DNA of 64,000 bases from Rutidosis leptorrhynchoides (GCF_046630445.1 NC_092333.1:718882001-718946000), one strand, 5' to 3'. Shown: positions 33,817 through 46,159, counted from the first letter of the stretch. The notes: generated by a model not told the origin, from the letters alone. Numbers and translations are program-made.

Positions 33817-36800
33817 GTACCTACCCGTTAAAAGAAATTTCGTCCCGAAATTTGATCGAGGTCGTCATGGCTAACTAATAAAATATTTTCATGACGAATA
33901 TGAATCGATAATAGAGTTTTATCATAATTGAGTGATATAGATAAAACGATTTGTTTTTGTGAAGAGCACGAATGAAGCTATCACTTAAGAGTGAAAATGA
34001 ATAAAAGTAAGTTTGACTTAACCGGTGTCGTAGTCAAGATTGATTTCCGAAATTTAAGGAATTTAGAAGAAATCTTCATATTAAGATTTGATTCTTCGGT
34101 AATTAAGGAGATTCAGATCTTCTTTGATTAAACGCAATAATCTGCTTCGATTGCTCTGTCGAAAATTTTCCTATAAATCCACCCTCTCCATTTCCTTACA
34201 ACTCACACCTTCTATTCTTTCTTTCTCAATTCCTACTTTAAAGTATTCGTTAATATGCTCCATCCCATCCTGATCCTTGATATTCTCTTAACTTGCATAT
34301 CTGTCATTCTTCTTTTTAATCTGCCACCAGAAGAATCTATTTACTTCTACTATACTCTTGGGTTTATAGTGTTTCTAGTTCTCCCATGTCTTTACATTGC
34401 TATATGCATCGATATATACGGGTTGTAATTTCTGGGTTGTTGTTAGATTTTACACTTTCCCTTATATTTCGATGTCCCTGCTTCTGTCTTCTATAGTCAT
34501 CGTCATCCATAGTTAATGCTCTCTTCTATTTGCTGCGGTTTATACCCCGAATTTCTATTTCGGAGCTTTGTCCTTTCGTTTCTTCTTCTTGCGATTAAAT
34601 AGCTCTCGTAATGGTCCGGAATTCGTATGTATGGATTTCAGAAGGAATATAGTAATTGTTCTAAGAAGGAAAGGGCAATGGTAAATCCTGATTTGTTAAA
34701 TTACCAGAATACCCTAAAAAAGACCGAATCATCAAGAAATAGTTCCTTGATATGTTTAGAGATTAAGTAGAATGTAAGAGTCGTGTAAATGGTACATGAT
34801 GACGGTATATTCTGTGAATCATCACGTCCATTAGAAACTTAGCATGAATTACCGTAATATAATGACGTTGATCAAGTGTCATTATATTATACTAACCCAT
34901 GCATCAGTTCCCAACACTACTTCAAAAACATTCATATTTGAATTTTTCAGAATTTAGCAGCTAACACAGTTTCTTTTATGTTGCAGATATTACAGGGAGA
35001 TAAATGATCTCATATAAGAATAGTTGTGATAATATTTCTAGAAATATGGAGAATATGTATAATGGAAGATACGAAGATACCTTATGATATTTAAGGTAAG
35101 ATGATGATGAAGAATATCTGTCTGTGAAGGTTTAGACTAAGGGGTAATGTGTTTGCTAACTATTCCAGCAGACACTGAATCATTTGGATCCTTTGAAGGT
35201 AGATTCAGTCCTTGTGATTTATCCACAGCTTCCTTCATACTTTGCTCAATCCGTTTTTCAGTACCAAATCCTTTCTTTTTCTGAGCTTTACCAACTCACT
35301 ATCTTCTTTCATCAAACATTTGGCCGTTCAGATCATCTACCATTTTTTTTTTTTTATGTTTCCTCTGCATTTAATGCTATAATATCTGAATCACTGGTTA
35401 TCAATTCGAGATGGGTTCAGAAGAATCGTGTTTTAGATGATTAAACGCTGGTGGTAATATGGTGGAATATGAAAGGTTCCCCAGTAATAATGATGAAAAG
35501 GCAACGTATCTAACAGGGTTATAATAAGACTGGTCCGACTGCAAAATCGAAGTTGACTTGCTGGAGCTGTGACAAAATTGGCTACTTTGAAAAGGAATCG
35601 AAATGTTGTTTTTGCTAGAAGAATTCGACGCAGGTACATGTTAGATTATGACTTTGGTTTCGAGAGTTTTTCAGGTACAAAACTTCGGGTAACGTGTGGT
35701 AGGATCATCATCTCAATTGTTTATTATTTGATGTGTCTTCTAGAATTTCGAAGGGATTTAATTGCAGATTGTCATAGTCAATATCCAAATGATGAAATCG
35801 TCCTAAATCCCGAATGATTTTTCATATACATCTTGTGTGTTACGATTAAAAGTGATGTTCTATCACAGTTTTGAAGTCAAAGTATAGCTTTGAAAAATGT
35901 AAAGATCTAAGAGTGATGATTTTGGTTGTATCTCGAGTTGAATTCTGAAATTCCCAAAATCAGAATATGTAATTAGATTCGAATGAGTATGGTTGTTTTG
36001 ATTTCTGTAGAAGAATGTAAATTGGTTTACTTGATGATTATTGAATCAAAATTGAAGAATGTAACATATTAATTGTGATTTTATATATCTCTCGGGTATT
36101 ACCTACCCGTTAAAAAATTTCACAAATAATATTTTGAACAAGAATTCTCATGAAAATATATGTGGGTATATTTTCTTCAGATGTAGTACAGATTCAATGA
36201 GTTAATATAATACTAAGCTCATTTGATTTTCGGATTGAATTAGAAATGAATTTTCTCTAAAACATTAGATATTACATAATCTTTGCGAAGTATTTCACTA
36301 ATGTAATCAATGCTTCAATGTTTATATGTATTTTCTTTGTGAATCATGCTGATGTTCATAGAACTCTTGCTAATTTCGCAAGATACGAATATTGTTTTCC
36401 CGTAAATTTCGGGTATATCGTAGATTAAAGTGTATAATCAAACATGTTATTGAATGATACACTTGATTTATTATGAACCGGAGTTCATTAGATTGAAACA
36501 GAGATTGTGGTTAACAATGATTAAGTTGTTAATGAAGGATGTACATCATAAGATATTAGTAATATGAATTTAAACGAGTAGTATCTACTCTTTTTCAATT
36601 CATACTTAATAGCTTAGTACAAAAAGATTTATTATAATTCCAGAATTCATATATATAAAATATATAACAATTCTTCAGAAGGAATGAGTTAATACTATAT
36701 AACTCGTTGATACAACATATTCGTTGTTGATTGGTAACGATTTCCACGGTGATTCTTGAACTGATGGGATTTGTGATGTCATAGGTGTTGCTGATTCTGA

Positions 36801-37273
36801 CGATGCTGACGTTACTGACTATACTGGTGATGCTAACGGTACTGTTGCTGCTGATGATACTTCCGGTAATTGCTAGTGATGCTTGTATAACAAGTAAATC
36901 GCACACCATCCTTGTTAGGGTTTCGATTCTTCCTTGGCTCATTTTGGTTCACTCATCTGATTTAGGGTTAGGGTGGAAATAGATAATCTCTAAGACTTTA
37001 GAGATTACATAATCGCCGTAGAATATTCCTCCGATGAAGTTATGAATCAATACTTCATCGTTTGTTGTTGTTGGTACTCCTTAGTATCTATGATGCGTGT
37101 GATGTTGATATCCGAGGTATAGATTATGATGTTGAGGCGTGTGATGCGAATGTGATTGTTGATGATGGTAATGGTACTGTTGGTGTTAATGATGATGATA
37201 CCGTTGATGCCGGTGATGCTGCTGATGTCTAGAGTATTGAGGTTTGCGATGTTGATGTTACTGGCGGTACTGA
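33817..37273 (-). other. N1 interior, largely non-coding
   Basis: Next to the left LTR the minus strand reads TTTCGGGACGAAATTTC and AACGGGTAGGTAC, the usual Tekay/Del 3' end with its polypurine tract; a second such phrase (ACGGGTAGGTAATACC) lies at about 36098-36113. Beyond that I see AT-rich DNA, a T13 run near 35345 and degenerate GATGCTGATG-type repeats (36785-37310). No pol motif in any frame. Confidence 0.6.
35559..35606 (+). other. Zinc-knuckle-like codons on the strand opposite to N1
   Basis: The plus strand can be read CWSCDKIGYFEKESKC, close to the CX2CX4HX4C gag knuckle but with Tyr for His and an extra residue before the last Cys. It stands alone: flanking frames are short and closed. 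It may be a relic of captured or inverted gag sequence, or chance. Confidence 0.3.
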
Positions 37274-37720
37274 TTATGCTGCTGGTGCTGCTGATGGTGT
37301 TTGTAATCCTTGCACCATAAGCTCCAAAGCCATCACGCGTGCGCGAAGTTCGTTAACTTCTGCTAGTACACCGGGATGATTGTCGGTTGGGACGAGCGGA
37401 TAAATAAAATCTAGGATTTGATGTAGGATATAATCGTGACGAGATACTCTGGAAATGAGAGAGAAAATGGTTTCACGAACAGGTTCATCGGTAAGTGCTT
37501 CAGGTTCATCGCCAATAGGGCAATTTGGTGGATGGAAAGGATCACCTTCTTCTTGTCTCCAATAATTGAGGAGGCTACGAACCCATCCCCATTTCATCCA
37601 GAATAGATGATGACTGATTGGTTGATCCATTCCGGTCACACTATTTTCGGAGCTCGAATGGAAATCCATATCGACATAGCTGTCGAAATCTGAGGAGTTC
37701 GAACTAGATGCGGAATCCAT
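37274..37720 (-). CDS. Gag-like small ORF of N1
   Basis: 148 codons, ATG at 37720, about 420 bp inside the PBS, the position of gag in related elements. The N-terminus is Ser/Asp-rich (MDSASSSNSSDFDSYVDMDF). The middle holds a W-rich helix (FWMKWGWVRSLLNYWRQE). A Leu/Ala-rich helix near the C-terminus (LAEVNELRARVMALELMVQ) could form a coiled coil, and the tail is TPSAAPAA. No capsid or zinc-knuckle motif is evident, so 'gag-like' rests on position and style. It could instead be an element-specific accessory protein. The frame is intact, in keeping with the element's youth. Confidence 0.55.
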   Translation of the reverse strand: MDSASSSNSSDFDSYVDMDFHSSSENSVTGMDQPISHHLFWMKWGWVRSLLNYWRQEEGDPFHPPNCPIGDEPEALTDEPVRETIFSLISRVSRHDYILHQILDFIYPLVPTDNHPGVLAEVNELRARVMALELMVQGLQTPSAAPAA

Positions 37721-38137
37721 CTCGTATGATCAGAGAAAGAATTTTGGTATAAAATAGATTGTAGAATTTAGATTTGGTATTCCTCAATACATATTTTACA
37801 TATGTATATATAATACCAAAATCCCATAGATTTCGGAGAATCTTTGAAAGATGTTAGTCAAAGTTCACAGTAATAAATACGCTAAGATATTAATTAGCAG
37901 ATATGCTAAGATGTGAATTTCGTCTATACGCTGTTATGCAATAAATGCAGGAAAACGAGTCTAGACTTAAGATGATAAGCAGATAATTTCCTAAGGATGA
38001 TAAGTAGATGATTTCCGACACAAAATGATAAGCAAAGCTTTTGACATGCAGACACGGTCGAAGTCCAGACTCACTAATGCATCTTAACAACTAACAGTAA
38101 GACACACTAATGCAAGACCTGGTTCGCTAAGACCACC

Positions 38138-38151
38138 GCTCTGATACCAAC
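38138..38151 (-). other. Primer binding site of N1
   Basis: GTTGGTATCAGAGC on the minus strand directly follows the LTR end CCTTTCA. TGGTATCAGAGC is complementary to the 3' end of initiator tRNA-Met, the usual primer of plant Ty1/copia and many chromovirus elements. Confidence 0.85.
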
Positions 38152-41100
38152 TGAAAGGACCCGTTCATATACATTATAAACGATTCACAATAGTTGATTA
38201 CATCGCGAGGTATTTGACCTCTATATGATACATTTTACAAACATTGCATTTGTTTTTAAAAGACAAACTTTCTTTACATCGAAAATTGACAGGCATGTAT
38301 ACCATTTCATAATATCCACTATTCAACTATAAATTGACTTAATAATAATAATCTTTAATGAACTCAATGACTTGAATGTAACGTTCTTCGAAATATGCCA
38401 TGAAAGACTCCAATTAATACCTTTAAAATGAGCAAATGCACAGCGGAAGATTTCTTTAATACCTGAGAATAAACATGCTTTAAAGTGTCAACCAAAAGGT
38501 TGATGAGTTCATTAGTTTATCATAATCATTCATTTTCATCATTTTAATAGACCACAAGAATTTCATTTCCAGTTCTCATAAATATACGTCCCATGCATAG
38601 AGACAAAAATCATTCATATGGATTGAACACCTGGTAACCGACATTAACTAGATACATCGACATTAACTAGATACATATAAGAATATCCCCTATCATTCCG
38701 GGATCCTCCTTCGGACATGATATAAATTTCGAAGTACTAAAGCATCCGGTACTTTGGATGAGGTTTGTTAGGCCCAATATATCTATCTTTAGGATTCGCG
38801 TCAATTAGGGTGTCTGTTCCCTAATTCTTAGATTACCAGACTTTAATAAAAAGGGGTATATTCGATTTCGATAATTCAACCATAGAATGTAGTTTCAATT
38901 ACTTGTGTCTATTTCGTTAAACATTTATAAAAGCGCATGTATTCTCAGTCCCAAAAATATAAAGGGTAAAAAGGCAAATGAAACTCACCATACTGTATTT
39001 TGTAGTAAAAATACATATAACATCATTGAACAAGTGTAGGGTTGGCCTCGGATTCACGAACCTATATTAATTATATATATTTATATGTCGGTCAAAATTT
39101 GTCTAACAATTTAGGCCAAGTCATAGTGTACCACAATCCTAATGCTCGAGTCTGACTCAACAGTATAGTAACATGTTATATTACCCGTGCTCAGTTAAAA
39201 TTCTAGTAAAAGGTGACGTGTGAAACAACGTAACACAAATGGTTTCATAATCATAAAATAGTATTTTAGTATTTAGAGAAAGTCAACACAAAAAAAATTA
39301 ACTGAAAAGTTAACGGGAAAAGTCAAAGTTCAAGGTCAAAAGTCAAAGGTTAAAGTAAAAACGAGGTCGCATGCAAAAATACAATAACTTATACAACAAA
39401 ATGATTTTTCGGTCAAACATGACTAAACGGCAGCTTCAGCGATTTTTAGAAAAATTATCGGAACTCCGATTGATAAACGGCCAAAGATAAAAGTTATACA
39501 TTACCAAAAAGATTAAGCATACATTTTACAGAAGTAAACTAAACCTAGACAACTCGTAGTTGCCAACGCAGTTTCGGCGTTTCAAAGTTAATTTTTCAGC
39601 TTTAATAAATTTACAAAAGTGACCGAGTAGCCTACTTTGGAGATTTTTAGAAAATTCCTCGAAACTCGGATTGACAAACGGTCAAAGCCTTCAAATTCTC
39701 GTTACCACAAAGATATAACATGATTTTCGGCAAAAGTAAACACACATCAGGCCGACCATGACACGTGATACAAAACTGACATTTTTAATAAAAAAGTTTC
39801 AGCTCTTTTTAGAATTTTAAAATGTGACCAAACAGTCAACTTTGACGATTTTTAGAAAAATCGTCGAGACTCAAATTGACAAACAGCCAGAGTCGTTTGT
39901 TAGACCTTACAGCAAAGAATTCAGTGGTATTTTTGTTTTAATCTGAAACAACGCAGGTCAGCGAGAATTTTAGTTTCCGTATCGACGTTTCATCAAAATT
40001 TACAAAACTTCTTTTATCCATAACTTGACAACCGTTCAACGAATTCATTTGATATCTAAATGAAAAGTTCTTAATTTTTCGCTAGCTTTCCAAAGACATG
40101 CATATTTTATACCTTATTTTATCCCTAGTATAACAACCTTTAAGATTCAACATTACTTATCTAAGGGCAATATCAAATATACAAGCATGCACAATCCTAT
40201 ATTCTCGAGCACTAGTCAAGGATACACTATTGGTATATAAAAATTAAATTATGAGTACTCACGTATCAATATTGAGATTCAATATTGTAGGAAAGGTACG
40301 TAGACGCAACGGAGATGACAAACACTAAATTGACCTCATGAGCATACCCATGGACCATACCCATCACCTCCATAGCTATAACCCATAATTTCCTTAGCCC
40401 TATCCTACTCATAAAACTTGTCTTGAAATGACCCGCTCATGACCTCGTCGTAATATTTTATGTATAACTAATAAATATACTACTAGTAATAATAATAATA
40501 ATAATAAAAATTTTAATTTTGATAATAATAATAATTAAAATAAAATAAATAATATTCGGAGTGTATATCTTATACATAGATCGAGTGAAATATGATGGAT
40601 GAATGCACAATTTGAGTTTTATAGGCCCGATCTGGGACCCACACTTCCGCAATCACGGACGTTTGATGAAATAATTGTCCACATTTGTGGAATCTTTAAA
40701 ACAGCTCATAAAGCACTTAACATGGCTACCGACACATTAATAAACTCTATAAACGTAAATGATACATATGTATTTATTTATATTATTTAATATATATTAT
40801 ATTTAATCTTTAGAATTAATTAAATATTATATTATATTTACGCTCATGGTAAAAATATAATTTTTACAAAAATGACACGGTCGTGGTCTCACGACTCATG
40901 TACCACTTTCGGTTTTTCGGGCGCACTTTCGTACGTTTAGAAAACTAGCCTTTTACGTTACGTGACGTGTACCTTTTACAAAAATTAGACTTACTCAACA
41001 ATAAATTACCTTTATAAAAATATAACTTATAAAATTGAGTGTTGTGGTCATTTCCTTCTATAAATTAAAGTCTCTTTGTTTGTCAAAATATTTTATTTTA

Positions 41101-42125
41101 AATTAAACATTTTATGACACGTACCTTTATTAAAAACTAGACTTAAATTAATTAAAAACTAACCCACTCAAAGTGTAACTTAATCTGTTGAGTGTTTTGG
41201 TCATTTACTTTTATAATTCATAAACTTGTTATTTATCAAAGCCTATTTATTAATATTAGTTTAATATCAAAACGTTTTATGACTAATTTAAATTAAAATT
41301 TATAATCTTATACATATTTTTGAAATATTTATCTAATAACATACTAGTTATCCTTTCAAAACTAATTATATAATTTAAGTTCATTTACATAATCGAAAAT
41401 CCTATAACATTTGTGCTTTAAAACTTAATTTTTGATTTCATTCTTTTATGCGTAAATGATTAGTTTAATTTTCTTAACTTTCTAAATAATATATCTTAAT
41501 ATAACATATCAAATGGGTTTATCTAGTCAACGAATCTTATCCCAATTATTCCTCCTATATGATAAATCGAGTATTATGAAATTCGATTCTCCACTAACTT
41601 TTGTCTAACTCCCAATAAGTGATACTTTGTTCTTACTTGTAAATCACATTACCATTTATTCCGAATACCGTTAAAAAGTAAGGGTTTCCTAATTCAAAGT
41701 GGACCTCATAACAGAGACTCATAATCATAGTTCAATGTATCCGATAATTCAATCATTTGATATTATCTTTTAATCTCGTCGATAAACTTACATCGAACAA
41801 ATACATTTATACAAAGTATTATCTATTCAATACCTTGATAGCATTTCCAAGTTCATAAAATAGATCTCATATCTTATATTCATATTAACTAATCCGTTCA
41901 ATGTTTCATTAATATATTTCATTTTCATAATCACACCTATGTATAAGTATTTATATTTATTTACACATAATTGCTCGTGAATCGTTAGGCATGGTCAAAG
42001 GGTATTTGATTAAATGAATATAGTTTCAACACTTTCGAGACTCAAACATTACAGATTTGCTTATCGTGTCGGATATATATAAAGGTTAAAGTTTAAATTT
42101 GTTCGGAAATCTCCGGGTCATCACA
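38152..42125 (-). repeat. 5' LTR of N1
   Basis: 3974 bp, near-identical to 29860-33816. The main difference is a 19-bp tandem duplication (CGACATTAACTAGATACAT at 38639-38657 and again at 38658-38676), plus a 2-base shorter A-run near 39790. No gene within. Confidence 0.9.
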
Positions 42126-42462
42126 TGGTTGACACTTGAAAGCATGTTTATTCTCATGTTTGAAAGAAATCTTCCGCTGTGCATTAGCTCATTTTAAGGA
42201 TATTACTTGGAGTCATTCATGGCATATTTCGAAAGACGTTGCATTCGAGTCATTGAGTTCATAAAGATTATTATTAAGTCAATTATAGTTGGATGTATTA
42301 TGAAATTGTATGCATGCCTTCAACTTTAGATGTGAATAAAGTTTGTCTTTTAAAAACGAATGCAATGTTTGTAACATGTATCATATAGAGGTCAACTACC
42401 TCGCGATGTAATCAACTATTGTGAATCGTTTATGATGCATATAAACGGGTCCTTTCACTTCG

Positions 42463-42561
42463 CAAGATATGAATGATGTTTTCTAGAAAGTTTCGAGTAC
42501 ATCGAAAATGAAGGTGTAAGATCAAACATGTAATTGAATAGTACACTTAGTGATTTTGAGT
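42463..42561 (-). repeat. Fragment of an N1-like element interior, right part
   Basis: Continues 27555-27771 across solo LTR S2. GCAAGATATGAATGATGTTTT and ATCAAACATGTAATTGAATAG match N1 interior phrases near 36388-36460. It ends at the AAGGA target of solo LTR S3. Confidence 0.5.
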
Positions 42562-42567
42562 AAGGAA

Positions 42568-43624
42568 TGTGTGTATATATGTTTGGTGTGTTTCCTTGTG
42601 CTTTGATTTAGATCCAGAACCTAGAAATCGAGCTTTTGGGCATAAAATCACCAAATCGGCGAAGCTGATGGTGATACAGTGCTGCTCAAAAAATTGTGCC
42701 CAAGAAACAGTGCTCGAAAACCCTAGTGCTCGAAAACCCTAGTGCCCGAAAACAGTATATTGCTCGAGAACCTTTTGTTGCTCGAGAAGTTTATAGTGCT
42801 CGCAAATCTGGTCTGTTGTGTGAATATTTCTGTTGAATATTAAATTGTGTTTCAACACTTGGATATATTATTAACTTGGGATATTTTGTGATTCTCAGGT
42901 GATAAAGTGGAAGTGAAGACTCAGTAATATAAGACCACTGAGTTTTGTTGGTATCGGTGAGTAGGACTATCTTTATGGGCATGATTATACAGTGACAAGT
43001 GTAGTGATTAGTGCCATGCTTATGACTAGACTGTTTAGGAGTCTGTGACCAGTGCAGTGACTATATGTGATTATGTGCACACCAGTGAACGTCGATGGTG
43101 AATTTCGACGTAAGAGGTCAATGCTATTTACCTTGTGTATTTAGGGTGATAGTATTGGGTCCAAGTGTTACTGATTAGTGGTATAGTATGAATGACGAGT
43201 GCGTCACGTCTGGAAGACTATACCAGTGACTCAGTAGTGTGGACTATCGGTATATTCCAGCTTGATCAGCTATGGGTTGCCGGTCCTCTTGTGTGTGGCT
43301 TTAAGTGATTAGTGACCAGTGCCTTTAAGGTGTGATTGATGCTTGTAGTGATGTCCACTTAGATATTGACATTCACTTAGCGTTATGCTAATTCTCCCAC
43401 AGTGTTTTGCCTTGCAGGTGTGTATTAGTGGCCTTTGGTGGGTATAGCCGGGCAAATGAAGATGTTTGACACAGTGTGACTCTGATGTTTTATGTAAATG
43501 ATTTTATAATATGATCTGTAATTAAGTAACACCAGTAATTTCGTGAAATATAACTATAAGTGTGATTAATAGTTAATAATTGACTTCCGCTGTGTATTTA
43601 AAAAAAAATATCTAGGGTATTATA
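42568..43624 (+). repeat. Candidate solo LTR S3
   Basis: About 1.06 kb, flanked by AAGGA at 42562-42566 and 43625-43629. It ends CTTCCGCTGTGTATTTAAAA and then CTAGGGTATTATA, close to the Tekay-type LTR end (GGGTATTACA). The left end is ATGTGTG, one base off a clean TG start. No PBS, coding or polypurine tract. CAGTGA/AGTGATTAGTG phrases recur from 42900 to 43340. No gene. Confidence 0.5.
42679..42813. repeat. Degenerate GTGCTCGAAAACCCTA repeat
   Basis: About seven units of 15-22 bp built on GTGCTCGA(A/G)AA, two of them identical (CAGTGCTCGAAAACCCTA followed by GTGCTCGAAAACCCTA). Lies inside S3. Confidence 0.7.
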
Positions 43625-43629
43625 AAGGA

Positions 43630-45694
43630 GCAACGACATATGCTCTAAACTTTAAGAAAAAGTATTTTGTCATCGTATCTCTACTTATGATAACAATTTA
43701 TATTTAACGATAGTAACTTACTAAAGTCAAATATTGCTCAACCACAAATATGAGTGACAATATTATTTATTTTTAATGAAGTACGCATCACACTCCCACT
43801 TAATTAGGGATTTATTACTTTTCTCATATTTACTTCTCAAATGCGGTAAGAGCATCTTGAACCTCTTGCTCTTCCAAACGCATTGGATATTCATGCTTCT
43901 CAATATTTAAAAAAAAAATTATATTTAACTTAAATTTATCGTTAAGTTAAACAACGTTGTTAGATGTGAAAGCCATGATAGAACTCAAAGTTCAATTAAT
44001 GCGAAACTAAATAATATCCATCCATATACACAAAACACTTTGTCTATAATCATAATATGTCAAATTATAGTTCACAATAGGTCGTGAAGAAAAAGTTCAC
44101 TATGTTCCCAATTATCGTCCACAAAGTCTATCACGAAACTACAATTAACATAACCAATCATGCAAAGTTATCTATTATAGCACATATGCTAATTTTATAA
44201 AGGTTCTAATTTCACTAAAAAATTACTTCACTGCAAGAAAGTTTAATTATTATACTTAATAATAATTCATATGTACAATATTTCACAAAGAAATATACAA
44301 TAAATTTGGTCCTCATATAAATTTTTTCTTTCTTTTTCTCAATAATTCTATTCTATAAGAAATATAGAAAAAGAATAATATTAAATTGTATACATAACCT
44401 CACAAGATATTGTATTTACTTTGAAAAGTAAAGAAAAATTATCATAATTATTACAATAATAATTAATTGTTATGATCACAATTTATTTACACAAGTACAT
44501 CTTTCAAAAGAAAGAAAGTTATAACCACTTCAAAAATGATTAACTAAGTTTTATTCTCAATACAAAACTTTCTTGAATATCAATAAGCTGTATTAAAGAA
44601 AAACAAAATTTAAAACACTTATCACCACAAAGATAATTTAATGAACCAAATAATAGTATTTGAACTATTACAAGTTCATTTAATAATTCACTATAAATAC
44701 ATATAAGTTATTACAAAAATAACTGTATAGTTCAAAACTCGAGAGTCACGAAACTATATTAAAGTGTATTTATTTTGATTTATTATAAAATCATGAGTTA
44801 CATGATTTACTATAAAATCATGAATTACATAACCCGTTTAATTCATAATCATAACAACTTATGAAAAATTTTAACTATTTAATATGAATGGGCATGAGAG
44901 TTACATAACTCCATTAAGAGTGTATGCATAATCAAAACTTAATATCCTTGTAACTAATGCAATAAACAAAAAAAGAATGTATCCCATGGTAAATGAAAAG
45001 ATTTTTGTTTTGTTTCGTTTCTTATGCGTAACTCATATTCTAGACTACTTAATGCTTGGTACAACATTATATCATCCTTCTGGGTTAGATGATGCTAATA
45101 AGTTTGTGGAAACCGCACTATCCTCAAACATACAAAATAACTTAATAATGTATTGCTCGTTCAGTTTCAGTTATATATGTACAAATACTAACAAATAGCA
45201 AAAAAATACATTTACGTTCCGTGATATGTACCGAAAGCAACAAAAATATATCAAAGCAATATGTAGTTTTAATTACTACTCAATGACCTAACACTAAAAA
45301 TATAAACTTGTACTCGGATGTAAATAGGCATTTTGCAAACAAAATATATCAGTTACAAATGAAAATAGATAATCTAGTATATTGCTAATTTCTTGATTAA
45401 CATGGTATACAAAACGTTTGAGAATATAAATGAGAGACATATTTCTCATTAAATATATTGCTATTCATTTGTATTATCATGTAAACACAAATATGATGTT
45501 CCATAAAAAAAGATACGAACATTATAAACAAATATGTCTAAACAATAAACTAGTTTTTATTGTAAAATTTACAGTAACATTCATATAATCCACATTAACA
45601 CTATACTACGAGTTGGTTGATTTAGCATGAATAAAAAAAATTGAATCTTACAATTCGTGTAAAATTAGTATTCAACTGGGAAATAAACTTTATA
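43630..45694. other. AT-rich stretch without a recognised gene
   Basis: 2 kb of strongly AT-rich DNA. The minus strand near 43885-43798 can be read HEYPMRLEEQEVQDALTAFE, then a stop and a purine-rich AAGTGGGAGTGTGATG, which looks like a retroelement polyprotein end plus polypurine tract, but I could not link it to an LTR. Other short frames (for example 44977-45198) show no domain. Confidence 0.4.
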
Positions 45695-45708
45695 GCTCTT
45701 GATACCCA

Positions 45709-46146
45709 TGTTGTATTTAGAGAATTCGGAATGTACCCGAATACATAGCGAAAGCGGAGAGGATCGACATTGTTTATGTCACCTGTCGGGAAAAGCAATC
45801 ACAAACGGAAAGCTTTCATGGTTCACAACCTAAGATTCCCTAATCTTGTTTGCCTCAAAACATAAACGAACTTGAAAAGAACATTTTCCTTGTCTTTCTC
45901 ATTGTTTCTCTCATGTGTGTATTCTCTCTTTTGGTTACACATATATGTATACATTATATAGTGAGCTAATACTAACCACCAAATATGTGAAAGGTCACCA
46001 TGATTATGATACTTATATCTCATTAACAAGTAATTTAATGATTATTAGTAATACATAATTACTAACATCATGAATACACTTTATTACCTTTCAAGGTAGT
46101 TAGTGGACGCATTGGATACGGGTCAAACCGGATCCAAGTTCCAACA
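45709..46146 (-). repeat. LTR remnant with PBS-like flank
   Basis: 438 bp with perfect short inverted ends (TGTTG...CAACA). On the minus strand it is followed at once by TGGGTATCAAGAGC (45695-45708), two small changes from the initiator tRNA-Met PBS TGGTATCAGAGC. That makes it the 5' LTR of a minus-strand element. A second LTR was not found to the left. A copia-type element is the likeliest source; no coding sequence supports a choice. Confidence 0.45.
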
Positions 46147-46159
46147 TTTCATAATTGTG

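Larger units (their letters stand above)
29860..42125 (-). mobile_element. Young non-autonomous Tekay-like LTR element N1
   Basis: 12.27 kb, flanked by TGGTT on both sides (29855-29859 and 42126-42130). LTRs are 29860-33816 and 38152-42125, nearly 4 kb each. Orientation is set by the PBS next to the right LTR (GTTGGTATCAGAGC on the minus strand) and a polypurine-like AACGGGTAGGTAC next to the left LTR. The 4.3-kb interior has one gag-like ORF (37720-37274) and no protease, RT, RNase H or integrase. The LTRs differ by only scattered bases and a 19-bp duplication, so it is the youngest large insertion in the window. Confidence 0.88.
27772..42457 (+). repeat. Old solo LTR S2, split by element N1
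   Basis: Starts TGTAACAACCTGGAAATTTCC and ends AACGGGTCCTTTCA, with CTTCG on both sides (27767-27771 and 42458-42462). Subtracting N1 leaves about 2.4 kb. It belongs to the same family as the N1 LTR (same ends when N1 is reversed) but is shorter and much diverged. No PBS or coding sequence of its own. Contains a (TA)n tract, a 13-bp array and four copies of a 17-bp motif, listed separately. Confidence 0.8.

Noticed and set aside
44977..45198. 73-residue plus-strand ORF
   Set aside because: AT-rich random-looking frame, no domain, no gene structure around it.
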